Shown here piece by piece: positions 11,176-21,304 of a stretch of DNA of 44,960 nt (the first letter of the stretch is position 1; each line of letters starts with the position of its first letter). The stretch is from Mastigamoeba balamuthi (taxonomy: Eukaryota; Evosea; Mastigamoebida; Mastigamoebidae). The stretch lies in contig CACRSC010000031.1 in assembly GCA_902651635.1 (NCBI GenBank), positions 890,198 through 935,157 on the forward strand, in the 5' to 3' direction. The notes under the pieces are model-generated. The model ran no database searches. It was given only the letters and a program-made list of their open reading frames with translations, and had not been told where the DNA came from. The position numbers and the translations under genes are program-made.

Positions 11176-13472
11176 TCAGTGCTCGCGCCCGGCGTCCTGG
11201 CCGCGTCCGGCGCTGCCGGCGCTACCGGCGCCTCGGGCTGCGGAGGGGTCCTCGAGAAGAATCCCGTGATGTTGCTCATCAGTGCCCTGCCGGTCCCCTG
11301 GTGCAGTTTTCCTTCAGTTGGCTGTTTAGCGAAAGGGCCCAGAAACATACAGGTGCAGCCTTGGCGGTTTGCATAAGCCACGAACTCGCCTTGCTCGCGA
11401 GCTCCCCCGCCTTCTCGCGCGCCTCGTGCGCGGCTTCCTGCGCAGCGACGGCAGCGGCCTGCGCGGCTGATCCCCGTTTTTCAGAAAAAAAGAGGAAAGG
11501 GGGGAGGTGATGACGCGAGATCTCCAACTGACCAGGGCTCAGTTTGTTTCCAGCAGATCTCAGCGTCTCGCCGACCTTCGTGGCGTACGGCTCGACCTTG
11601 GACGCCAGCACGTCGAACGTGGTCGGCGTGGAATCAGCGGGGTGCCTGCTTCCGTTGAGGCGAAGGACGGATGCGAAGGGGTTTCTGTGCACCCTTCCGG
11701 GCGTATCGCAGCGAGTTTCTCGGTCCTCCCGACGATTTTGGAACGCCACAGAGCAAAGTTGCGCGTGCTGGACCATTCGCGCACCCAGGCCAGGTTGAAT
11801 TTGTCCAGCGTGGGCGCTGGCGATGGTCTTAGCAATACAAATAGGACAGGGCTCCTTACAGCTAGCATCGCCATCATCACTCAGCTCGGCGTAGATGCTA
11901 CCCTCGGGCTTCATGATGAACTGACACTCGGACGTTGAGGACAGCAGATGCTCAAAGTAGCGCTGGAACTCAGCCCTGATCCAGTCGTCGTAATCGCACC
12001 ACGTCTCGCTATTGCTCTCCGCCTGCTCCTCTACCAACGACGTCAGTTTGTCAGCACACCGGATGCAGAGGCGCACCTGCTATCCTGTCGAGCAGCACCT
12101 CCATGAATCGCTTGTCGGACGACGTCAGAGACACTAGCTGCCTGAGGTCCTCCGGAATCACTCTGACCTCCCCGGTGACGAGCTGTTTGTCTCCGTTAGA
12201 CCACCCATATCGCAGAGGGCCATCCGCACGTCGACGACGCAGTCGCTCTTGACAGGCGAGTTGTTCAAGAACAGGTTATTGCTGACGCCGATCAGCACGG
12301 GGTTCGTCTGGTCGACCGTCTGCATCTGTTGCAGGCAGAACGAAGGGAAAACGGAGTTGCTCGAGGCGCCTGCGAGCTCCAGAGGGAAGCCAAACTGCTC
12401 CCACCTCGCGATTCTCCTAGCGACGGTCTCCGACACGTTACTTCCCAACACGTGGCCGCGAACAAGCAGACCCGGGAACAGAGAAAGCAGCCCGACGACC
12501 GACGTGCTCGACTTGTGCACATGTCCCTTGTATGTGACCAGAATAACCCTCCTCTCCAGCATCAGCACCTGCAGGGATGCCCGTGAGTGCTGCTGGTCCC
12601 GTTGGCGCGCGTGTGCCTTGACGAGGGTGAGGAGGTCGCGGCCGAGCGTTTTGGCCAACTCGAGAACAGTGCCCTCGGGGCACATGCTGCTCTCAAAGCA
12701 GGCGCCCTCCCGCCCAATTCCAGCCCCGCTCTGGGCCACAGCCGCGTACAGGTCCTTGAGGATGTCGCGCTCCTCGAAGTTGAGCTGTGAGAAGTACTGC
12801 TCTGTGATGGGCGCCGCTCTCCCCAGCAGCCACGAGAAGTTCGGCTGCACGGACACGCGGGCGCGCGTCAGTCTGACCGCGCGTGGCACGGCGGGTCAGG
12901 CGAGCGCACACCTCCCACGACAGGATGCAGACGGCCTTCTGGACAGACGACCGCGACACGTCTGCAGACACGACGACGAGGTCCTTGGAGGCGACCTGCC
13001 TGAAGCACGCGACGCCGTACAGGGGCTGCGGCTCACTCGCGCTGGCCACCGCGACCGCCCCGCCGTCAGCTGCGGGCTCCTCCTCGCTCTCGCCATCCGA
13101 GTGGCGCGGGGGCAGCCTGAAGAACGCGTAGTCCGAGTCCGTCAGGTGCGCGCCGTCTGTTGGTTATTTTCCGTGTTAGATCTACCAAACCGCGTTCCCG
13201 AATCAAGACAACGGGGAAACTGGACACCGCACCGGGAATCGCGAGGAACGGGAGGATGTCTGTGTCGTACGTCTCGGACAGCACGCCCAGAGACGACGGG
13301 TCGGGCCCGTTTTGGGGCCAAGTCCACTCGACCTGCAGGGAACGGGGATGAAGCGCGTGTCAGGCACGACGGAGCGCCATTGGGGTAGTGTAGCGGGACG
13401 CACGCGGTTGCCCTCGGTGTGGTGGAAGCCCACGACGAGGACGCACGCCACGCCGGAGTGGGGCTGCGCCAT
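11176..13472 (-). CDS. AVL9: AVL9-family late secretory pathway protein (DENN-like)
   Basis: Minus-strand exons are 13472-13404, 13332-13233, 13156-12912, 12844 to about 12205, about 12166-12077, 12030-11860, 11816-11693, 11645-11533, 11466-11351 and 11286-11176. Recognised by the ordered AVL9 motifs: VVGFHHTEGNRVEW, LPFLAIPDGAH, AFFRLPPR, LYGVACFRQV, SVQKAVCIL, VVGLLSLFPGLL and DDWIRAEFQRYFEHLL, then a C-terminal Ala-rich helix with SSWL. AVL9 proteins act in Golgi-to-surface traffic and carry a DENN-like fold. The junction near 12160-12205 cannot be set with a canonical donor and acceptor in phase. The last exon is also uncertain; without the final splice the frame stops at 11279. The family call rests on the whole length and is firm. 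It is divergent from TPI with only 191 bp between the two starts. Confidence 0.85.
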
Positions 13473-13663
13473 AAGTGAGATTGATTAAGTTCAGTGTCCG
13501 AAGGGGCAACAGGAAAGATACCCTCTGACGTGCCCGAGATTTGGGTATCTTCTTAAGGACACGTCAGGTTTGTTCTCACAACTAAACACCTTTGTTTAGC
13601 ACCTACTCCTTCCTTCTCCAAGGAAAAACGGGCCTCGAGCTCTCAGCAAGCAGACTACAAACC
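13473..13663. promoter_or_regulatory. Divergent AVL9/TPI promoter with interleaved inverted repeats
   Basis: Two perfect inverted repeats interlock: AAGATACCC (13515-13523) with GGGTATCTT (13543-13551), and CTGACGTG (13525-13532) with CACGTCAG (13560-13567). The order A-B-A'-B' suggests protein-binding sites rather than a simple hairpin. ACGTCA/TGACGT cores are typical bZIP sites. The regulatory role is inference. Confidence 0.5.
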
Positions 13664-15010
13664 ATGTCGGGCAGGCGTTTCTTCGTTGGCGGCAACTGGA
13701 AGTGCAACGGCGGCCTCGCGACGGTCGACAAGCTCATCGCCGGCCTCAACGCGGCGCTCCCCCTCCCCGCTGACGCCCAGGTCGTCGTCTCTCCCCCCTC
13801 GATCTACCTCGGTACGCCCCACCGCAAGCCCTGCCGTTCCGCCCCTCTGTCACGGCGTTCCCAGCATGTTCCGAGCTCAGTGACGCTGATTGCTCAACGT
13901 CTTTTGCGTTTTCCGACGTTCTTCGCAATTTCTCTTGAGTATCTGTGAAAAATGCGGGGATGCTGATGAGGCTGTTTGCTGCGTGCAGAGCACGTGAAGA
14001 ACGCGATCAAGCCCTACTTCGAGGTCTCGGCCCAGAACACCTGGACCAAGAAGGGCGCGTTCACTGGCGAGCTCGCCCCCGAGTTCGTGGCCGACATGGG
14101 CCTGCACTGGACGATCCTCGGCCACAGCGAGCGCCGCCAGATCTTCCACGAGTCGGACGAGCTCCTCGTCGAGAAGACCAAGGCCGCCCTCGCCGCGGGC
14201 CTCAGCATCATCTTCTGCATCGGCGAGACTCTGGCCGAGCGTGAGGGTACGTCGGTCCCTCCTTCTCGGTCCCCCCTTTTCAACTTTGCTCTTGAAAATC
14301 CTCTCCGGCACATTTGGCACGGGTGAAGAAGCACCGGGGCAAGAGCGCACTGCTCTTGTCACCCCACCCAGCCCTGTCTACTACTCCCCCAGAGTGGTCC
14401 CACCTCGCCCCTTCCCACACCATCCTTTCACTCTGTGGTTGCCTTGCCTCCATTTGTTGTCTTTGCTTTTCTTTCTGTTGGGGGCTTTGATCGATCGGTC
14501 TGAAACACCAGAGTACTATACACCTACACGGATGCCACGGGGGTCGCGTGTACTGACATGGCATCACAGGCAACCAGACCAACGACGTTCTGGGCCGCCA
14601 GCTGAGCTTCCTCGCCAAGGCCGTCGCCAACGACGCCGAGTGGGCGCGCATCGTCGTCGCGTACGAGCCCGTCTGGGCCATCGGCACCGGCAAGACCGCG
14701 TCGTCCGCCCAGGCCCAGGACGCCCACGCGTTCTGCCGCCACCACATCGAGTCGACCGTCAACGCCGGCGTCGCCAAGTCGGTCCGCATCCTGTACGGCG
14801 GCAGCGTCTCGCCCGCCAACGCCAACGAGCTCGCGGCCCTCCCCGACGTCGACGGCTTCCTCGTCGGCGGTGCGTCGCTCGACGCCGCCAAGTTCGTCCC
14901 GATCATCAACGTACGCTGCCCCTTCCCTCTTCCTCCCGTGTCTTTCCTCTTTTTTCCCCGTCCTTACGTGTGTCGTTGGCACTGTACAGGCCGTCTCGCA
15001 GAAGCACTAA
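13664..15010 (+). CDS. TPI: Triosephosphate isomerase
   Basis: Interconverts dihydroxyacetone phosphate and glyceraldehyde 3-phosphate in glycolysis. Exons are 13664-13811, 13989-14246, 14570-14910 and 14990-15010, giving 255 residues, the normal family length. The catalytic residues are in place: Asn and Lys in GGNWKCNG near residue 14, His in LGHSERR near residue 100, and Glu in YEPVWAIGTGKTA near residue 170. The phosphate-binding motifs LYGGSVSPAN and DGFLVGGASL follow. No targeting extension is seen before the core, so a cytosolic enzyme is likely. The last exon encodes only six residues plus the stop. The 323-nt second intron is long for this window. The start is the only ATG in frame before the NWKCN motif. 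Confidence 0.97.
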
Positions 15011-15255
15011 ACAGTGCGGCGTCCGAGGGCTCCTGGTCTTCACGGAGCGGTGATTGCTTCGGTGGCTCGAGAGGGCCAACAAAGCAACAAAGTTGGCTTT
15101 TGCACCACCAAACATACCTTTCATACTTCTTTGGTGCAGGGTGGGCGAGCCAGGGGATTTTCTCAACGAAGATACTCTGATGACGATTGCTCGGGTGCCC
15201 AGAATCTCTGGCTATTAATAGCCTCAGACTCAATACTCACCCGCCCTCCGCGGAG

Positions 15256-15264
15256 CTATAAATA
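15256..15264 (+). promoter_or_regulatory. TATA-like element upstream of PG-rich repeat gene
   Basis: CTATAAATA ends 17 bases before the ATG at 15282, so it starts 26 bases upstream of it. It is the clearest TATA-like box in the window. If it is a core promoter element the 5' leader is very short. Confidence 0.4.
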
Positions 15265-15281
15265 CTCCGTGGACCCGCAAG

Positions 15282-18200
15282 ATGAGCGACGAGAGGGCGC
15301 CCACAGCCACCCTGAGCCGTGCATCCACCAGCCATGGTGGGGCGTACAAGCTCCCGCAGCGCTTCAAGGAGACGAGTGCGCGCCGCCGTTTCTTTTGCGA
15401 TCCCTCGCCCCGCCTCCCCTCTGCGAGTCTCACCACCGCAACTCGCGGACGAAATCGACGGACGTGCAGTCGAGATCACTCCTGGACCCGGGGAGCACTC
15501 GCCCGACGACACGGCGCTGCGCAAGTCCGCCCCTGCGTTCACGATGTCGGGACGCGTCGAGCCCAAGATGAGCGACATCGCACAGATGCCCGGCCCCGGA
15601 GCCTACGAGTACATACCCATATCGCGATATTTGCACCTTCCGATGAATCTGACTTGATTCCGCGATGTGTGCGCACAGTTCACAGGAATTGAAGCTGAAG
15701 CCCGGGACCCCGGCGTTCTCGCTCTCTTCGAGGCACAAGGCGCTTTCGGGTGAGGCGACGCCGGGCCCCGGCGCGTACGACGGCAACCACGAGGCCACGC
15801 GCAAGGCGGCCCCCGCCTTCAGCCTCAGCGGCCGCACGCAGAAGGAGGCACGTCCAGCCTTCATCACCCGTTTTCCCCGTGTTATTTTCCTCCCCGGTTT
15901 TCCGCCCAAAAACCGGCGAGCGTCTTACGGAGAAAAATGCAACTTCAGGCGAAAATCGACACGCCGGGCCCAGGAGCGTACGAGACTACGGCGATGCCCG
16001 GGCGCAAGGGCAGTCCCGCGTTCTCGATGTCGGGCAGGCACGAGGCCGAGGCGCAGCAGCAGACGCCGGGCCCCGGGGCCTACGAGTCGATAGACGTCTC
16101 GGGGTCGGTCCGCAAGGCGGCGCCCGCGTACTCGATGGGCGGCCGGACGGGCTCGGAGAGCCTGGGGCCCGACACCCCGGGGCCCGGGACGTACGAGGTC
16201 CAGCCGGGGGTGAGCACGCGGACGGGGTCGCCCGCGTACACGATGCGCCCGCGGACGCAGTCGTCAGAGTTCCGCGAGGCCACGCCGGGGCCCGGGGCGT
16301 ACGAGGCGGCGTCGCCGACGGCGGGGAAGAAGGCGGCGCCGGCGTTCACGATGCGGCCCAGGACGCAGGGCGAGCGCGACGTGATGAACACGCCGGGGCC
16401 CGGGGCGTACGACCCGCGCGACGAGCAGATGAGGGCCAAGGCAGCGCAGTTCACCATGTCCGGCAGGCACGAGAGCCTTAAGCAGCACGACAACCCGGGG
16501 CCCGGGGCCTACGAGGCCGCGATGGCGCCGTCGGCCCCCGGGGCCCCCGCGTACAGCATGGGCGCGAGGCACGAGCACAAGATGGCCGAGAACAACCCCG
16601 GGCCCGGGGCCTACGAGTCCAAGGCGATTCCCAAGCGCAACTCCCCGGCCTTCTCGCTCAAGGGCAGGCACGAGGACGCCAAGCCCGCGCAGACGCCGGG
16701 CCCTGGAGCGTACGACCCCTCGACGGAGAAGATCGGGCAGGCGCCGCCGGCGTTCTCGATGTCGGGCCGCCCGAGGGCGCTCTCGAGCGACGCCAGCCGC
16801 AACCCCGGCCCCGGGTCGTACGACTCGAGCGGGTTCCTCGGCAAGGCGCCGCCCGCGTACACGATGCGCCCGCAGACGACCGACGGCACGCGCAAGGACC
16901 AGATCCCCGGGCCCGGCACGTACGAGGTCGCCGAGCACGCGAACAGGAGGTTCCGCTCGGCCCCCTCCCACACGCTCGCAGGTCGCCATGAGAAGGAGCT
17001 CACGTCCGACACGCCCGGCCCCGGGACCTACGAGAACAAGTGCGCTGCTCTCTCCCTCTGCAGCATTCGTTCTGTGGTCTTACAGTCGTTGCTACCCTCA
17101 GCTACGGCGCCACAAGGAACAAGTCGCCGGGCTACACGATGAGGGGGAAGCACGAGCTGGGCCGAAAGGACGAGTCGCCTGGGCCGGGCGCGTACGAGTC
17201 GGGGCGACCGACGACGACGGTGCCGTCCAGCCCGGCTTACTCGATGGGCGGGCGCATCAAGGACTTCAGTAAGGACGAGAACCCCGGTCCCGGCAGCTAT
17301 GAGTCGGACAAGGTCGCCGGCGCGCACAAGGCTCCTGCGTTCTCGATGGGCGGCAGAGGGATGCAGGACAAGGTCCCCGACATACCGGGCCCAGGGGCGT
17401 ACGAGTCAGACCCCAACAAGGTCAACCGCGCCGCCCCGGCGTACTCGATGGGTGGTCGTTACGACGCCAAGGACGGAGAGAACATCTCCCCGGGCCCGGG
17501 CGCCTACGACTCGCTGTTCAGCCAGACGACCAAGTCCTCTCCCGCCTTCTCGATGAGGCCTGTCACCACAGCGGGCCAGGAGCACAGGGAGATGACGCCA
17601 GGTCCCGGAGCTTACGAGTCGGCCGACGCCCCAAAGAACACGTTCAAGCACGCTCCCGCGTACACGATGGCCGGGCGCACCGAGGGAGTGCGCTCGTCGA
17701 TGGAGAACCCCGGGCCAGGCTCGTACGAGAATACCAAGGACGAGATCACCAAGCCAAAAGCCCCCGGCTTCTCGATAAGCGGGCGTCACGAGGGACTCAA
17801 GGCAGCGGAGAGCCCCGGTCCTGGTGCTTACAACGCCCCGCCGGACTCGAAGCCCCTGATGACGCTGGCCCCGTCGTACACGATGGGCGGGCGCATCAAG
17901 GACCTCAGCAAGGACGAGAACCCCGGTCCCGGCAGCTACGAGTCAGAAAAGGTCGCCGGCGCACGCAAGGCTCCTGCGTTCTCGATGGGCGGCAGAGGGA
18001 TGCAGGACAAGGTCCCGGACATTCCGGGCCCAGGGGCGTACGAGTCGGACCCCAACAAGGTCAACCGCGCCGCCCCGGCGTACTCGATGGGTGGTCGTTA
18101 CGACGCCAAGGACGGAGAGAACATCTCCCCGGGCCCGGGCGCCTACGACTCGCTGTTCAGCCAGACGACCAAGTCCTCTCCCGCCTTCTCGATGAGGCCT

Positions 18201-19546
18201 GTCACCACAGCGGGCCAGGAGCACAGGGAGATGACGCCAGGTCCCGGAGCTTACGAGTCGGCCGACGCCCCAAAGAACACGTTCAAGCACGCTCCCGCGT
18301 ACACGATGGCCGGGCGCACCGAGGGAGTGCGCTCGTCGATGGAGAACCCCGGGCCAGGCTCGTACGAGCACACCAAGGACGAGATCACCAAGCCCAAGGC
18401 CCCCGGCTTCTCGATGAGCGGGCGTCACGAGGGACTCAAGGCAGCGGAGAGCCCCGGCCCTGGTGCTTACAACGCCCCGCCGGACTCGAAGCCCCTGATG
18501 ACGCTGGCCCCGTCGTACACGATGGGCGGGCGCAGCGACCCCAAGGATCACGCGGCGTCCCCGGGGCCCGGCAGCTACGAGAACGAGAAGCAGCCGGGGA
18601 AGCGCGCGGCGCCCGCGTACTCGATGGGCGGCCGCACAAAGGAGGACAAGCTCATCGACACGCCCGGGCCCGGGGCGTACGAGGGAGACGCAACCAGGCT
18701 GCAGAAGGCGCAGCCCTCGTTCTCGATGACGGGGAGGAATCAGGTGGACATTGGCGAGAGCATCGCTCCGGGGCCGGGCGCCTACGACGCCAAGCGCGAG
18801 GTCATCGGCAGGGCGCCGCCCGCCTACACCATGCGGCCCGCAACAGATGCTGGCAAGGCCCACTACGAGAACAACCCTGGGCCTGGCTCATACGAGGCAG
18901 ACCAAACCAAGGTCCGAACTCCCCAACTTCAACTTCGGAGTGTGCGGTCGCTTGCTGACCCGGTGTTGCGCTTCAGACTGCACACAAGGCCCCGGCGTAC
19001 TCGATCAGCGGGAGGCAGGAGACGACCAGGACCGCGATGGACAACCCCGGGCCTGGGATGTACGAGGCCATGAAGGAGGACATCACGAAGCCCAAGGCCC
19101 CCGGGTACACGATGAGCTCGAGGCATCAGGAGCGCTCTGCCGCAGACAACCCGGGCCCCGGCGCCTACGACCCGTCGTCGGCAAGCCGGCCAGCCGCTCC
19201 GGCCTACTCGCTGGGCGCGCGCCAGGAGGCAAAGATACAGGGGACAGAGCTCCCCGGCCCCGGGGCCTACGAGTCGGGCAAGATGCCTGGACGCCCCGGT
19301 TCCCCTGCGTACTCGATGGGTGGAAGGACAGACAAGGGAGAGTTCAAGGGTGAGGCCCCCGGGCCCGGGCAGTACGACCCCAAGTCGAGCCACGCGGCCC
19401 CCGCGTGGACGTTTGGCGGGAAGGGCAAGGATCAGGCGATGGACGACACGCCAGGGCCGGGCCAGTACGAGGTGTCGAAGAACGCCACGCAGCGGGCCCC
19501 TCCCGCCTACTCGATCGGGCCGGGACTCCCTTCAGACTTCCACTGA
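15282..19546 (+). CDS. Giant sperm-tail PG-rich repeat (STPGR/SHIPPO) protein
   Basis: Exons are 15282-15375, 15428-15608, 15679-15847, 15949-17039, 17102-18911 and 18977-19546, giving 1304 residues in phase. Nearly the whole protein is about 36 units, each with a PGPGxY(E/D) core and a following APAYSMGGR-like segment about 20 residues later. This is the STPGR (SHIPPO/ODF3) repeat, known from axonemal and microtubule-associated proteins. The protein is unusually long for the family. Residues encoded by 17242-17880 are repeated almost exactly by 17881-18519. The intron at 15848-15948 needs a GC donor (GGAG/GCACGT) to keep frame. A role as a structural flagellar or cytoskeletal protein is inferred from the family. 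It fits with the CEP104-like gene in indicating a flagellated organism. Confidence 0.92.
17242..18519 (+). repeat. Tandem duplication of a 639-bp coding unit (2 copies)
   Basis: The two copies (17242-17880 and 17881-18519) are 213 codons each and hold seven PG-rich repeats each. They differ at only a few bases, for example AKDF versus AKDL-type codon changes and ENTKDE versus EHTKDE. The duplication keeps the reading frame. Confidence 0.93.
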
Positions 19547-19858
19547 GCCTCCTTATGTCGTAATATCCTCGTCCACCAGCAAGCACTGCTGAACACAAGG
19601 ATCCTGTGCCACCACTGCTCCTCTTTGTAAAAGGCCTTGCGCTGCGTGCCACAGTGGGCATTTTGGAAGGGCAGCACAATGGGTCGATTGCCCACTGCTG
19701 ACAATGCTTTAACCACTGCGACACGGCTAGAGCGAATTCAACCTGCATTGCTACCAGTTGCCCTGCCTGATGCGGAGGTCGTGTTTCCTCCCACAGACCA
19801 AATTCTGTGCTGCTTGCGTGTGATTCGCGAAATATCTCACTCAAACTGCACCGGAGCC
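19547..19858 (+). other. Intergenic region with a 9-bp inverted repeat
   Basis: CAGTGGGCA at 19652-19660 is perfectly complementary to TGCCCACTG at 19689-19697, with 28 bases between. ATATCTCA at 19832-19839 lies about 20 bases before the next ATG. No gene is seen. Confidence 0.45.
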
Positions 19859-21233
19859 ATGGGCCATCCACTCAAGGGCTCTCTGCTCGTGCTCTTCGTT
19901 GCCGCCGTGCTCTCACGCGCGGCTGGCATTGTCGTCAACGTCAGAGACGCGCCGTTTGGCGCCAAAGGCGACGGCGTGGCCGACGACACAAAAGCCTTTA
20001 GCAAAGGTAGAGCAGCAACCGTCAGTAACCGTCACCGACAGCGACTGACCCGCGAACCGGAAAGCCACCGCGGCTGTCGCAGCGGCCGCCTCCGGGGGCA
20101 CGATCGTGGTGCCGCCCGGGACGTACCTGGTCGACCCGACAGCCACGGCCGGCCGGGCCGGCATCGCGGTCCCCAGCGGCACGACGCTGGACATGACCTC
20201 GGGAGCTGTGCTGCGCTGCGCCCCCAACAACCTGACGACCATGTACAGCGTCGTCCGCGTCGACGGAGGGGCCGCAGACGTCGCCGTCCTCGGGGGGACC
20301 ATCGTGGGCGAGCGGGACGGGCACAGGGGCTCCGGCAGCGAGTGGGGGATGGGCGTGGCCATCGGGCGCTCCCGCAACGTGCTGGTCCGCGGGGTCACTG
20401 CGCGCGAGTGCTGGGGCGACGGCTTCTACGTGTACAACGACGCGAGGAACGTCACGCTCGAGGAGGTCGTCGCGGACCACAACAGGCGACAGGGGCTGTC
20501 GATCGTGTACGCTCGGGGGGTCGTCGTGCGCCGCTCGACGTTCCGCAACACGCGCGGGACGGAGCCCGAGTGCGGCATCGACGTCGAGCCCAACAACCAC
20601 CAGAACGTCACCGACGTGCTCATCACCGGCTGCACCATCTCCGACAACGCCGGGGGAGGCGTGGCCATCGGTACCTCGAAGGACTTCGCGTCCCTGATCG
20701 AGAGGGTGACGGTCGAGTGCTCGATGCTGAGGAGCAACGGATTCAACAACATCCGCGGGTCGGCCAAGTTCGGCATTACGCACACCGTCTGCAGCCACAC
20801 GAGTATACGCAACAACCTCATCACCAACCAGTCGGGCTACGGTATCATCGCGAGCTCCCTCAGCGTGCGGGGGACAGCCACAGGCAACCGGGTCTTCGGG
20901 CCCTCACTGGACGGGATCTACATGGGCGGCTGCTCGTTCAACACGGTCTCGGGAAACACGGTACAGTCGCCTGGCAGAGACGGCATCTCGATTCATTCGG
21001 CCTCGAACAGCACCATCGCAAACAACGTGGTGTCCAGACCCGGAAGGCACGCCGTCAACAACCCGGACGGCAGCGTGCTGGTCGGAAACACAGTTCTCAA
21101 CGTGTCCGCTCCGGTTCTTCCCGATCTTCCGCAAGCCTGCCCCGACTCTCGCGTGCGAGACAGCAGCCAACACATGGCACCCGCTCTGAGCACCCTCATT
21201 CTCGCTCTCTTGAATACACAATTGTTTGTTTGA
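19859..21233 (+). CDS. Secreted right-handed parallel beta-helix protein (pectate-lyase-like fold)
   Basis: Exons are 19859-20006 and 20065-21233, giving 438 residues. A signal peptide (LLVLFVAAVLSRAAG) precedes VNVRDAPFGAKGDGVADDTKAF, the N-terminal signature of pectate-lyase-3/GH28-like beta-helices. About ten beta-helix coils follow, rich in N, S, T, V, I and G (for example GDGFYVYNDARNVTLEEV, GIYMGGCSFNTVSGNTV), as in the PbH1 repeat. The C-terminus ends in a hydrophobic segment (LSTLILALLNTQLFV) after a small-residue and polar stretch, as in GPI-anchor signals. So the protein may be tethered to the cell surface. A carbohydrate-active role is likely from the fold, but I cannot place catalytic residues. 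The closely preceding 5' flank carries an ATATCTCA element. Confidence 0.8.
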
Positions 21234-21304
21234 GGCAATTTGATAGTATTCAAAAATAACCTCATCAAGCAGATATTCCAATACCACCCAGAGAAACGAA
21301 CCCA

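Noticed and set aside
15282-19546. Regular PG-rich repeats considered as a CRISPR or satellite array
   Set aside because: The period is in codons, the frame is kept over 1300 residues, and the units match STPGR protein repeats.
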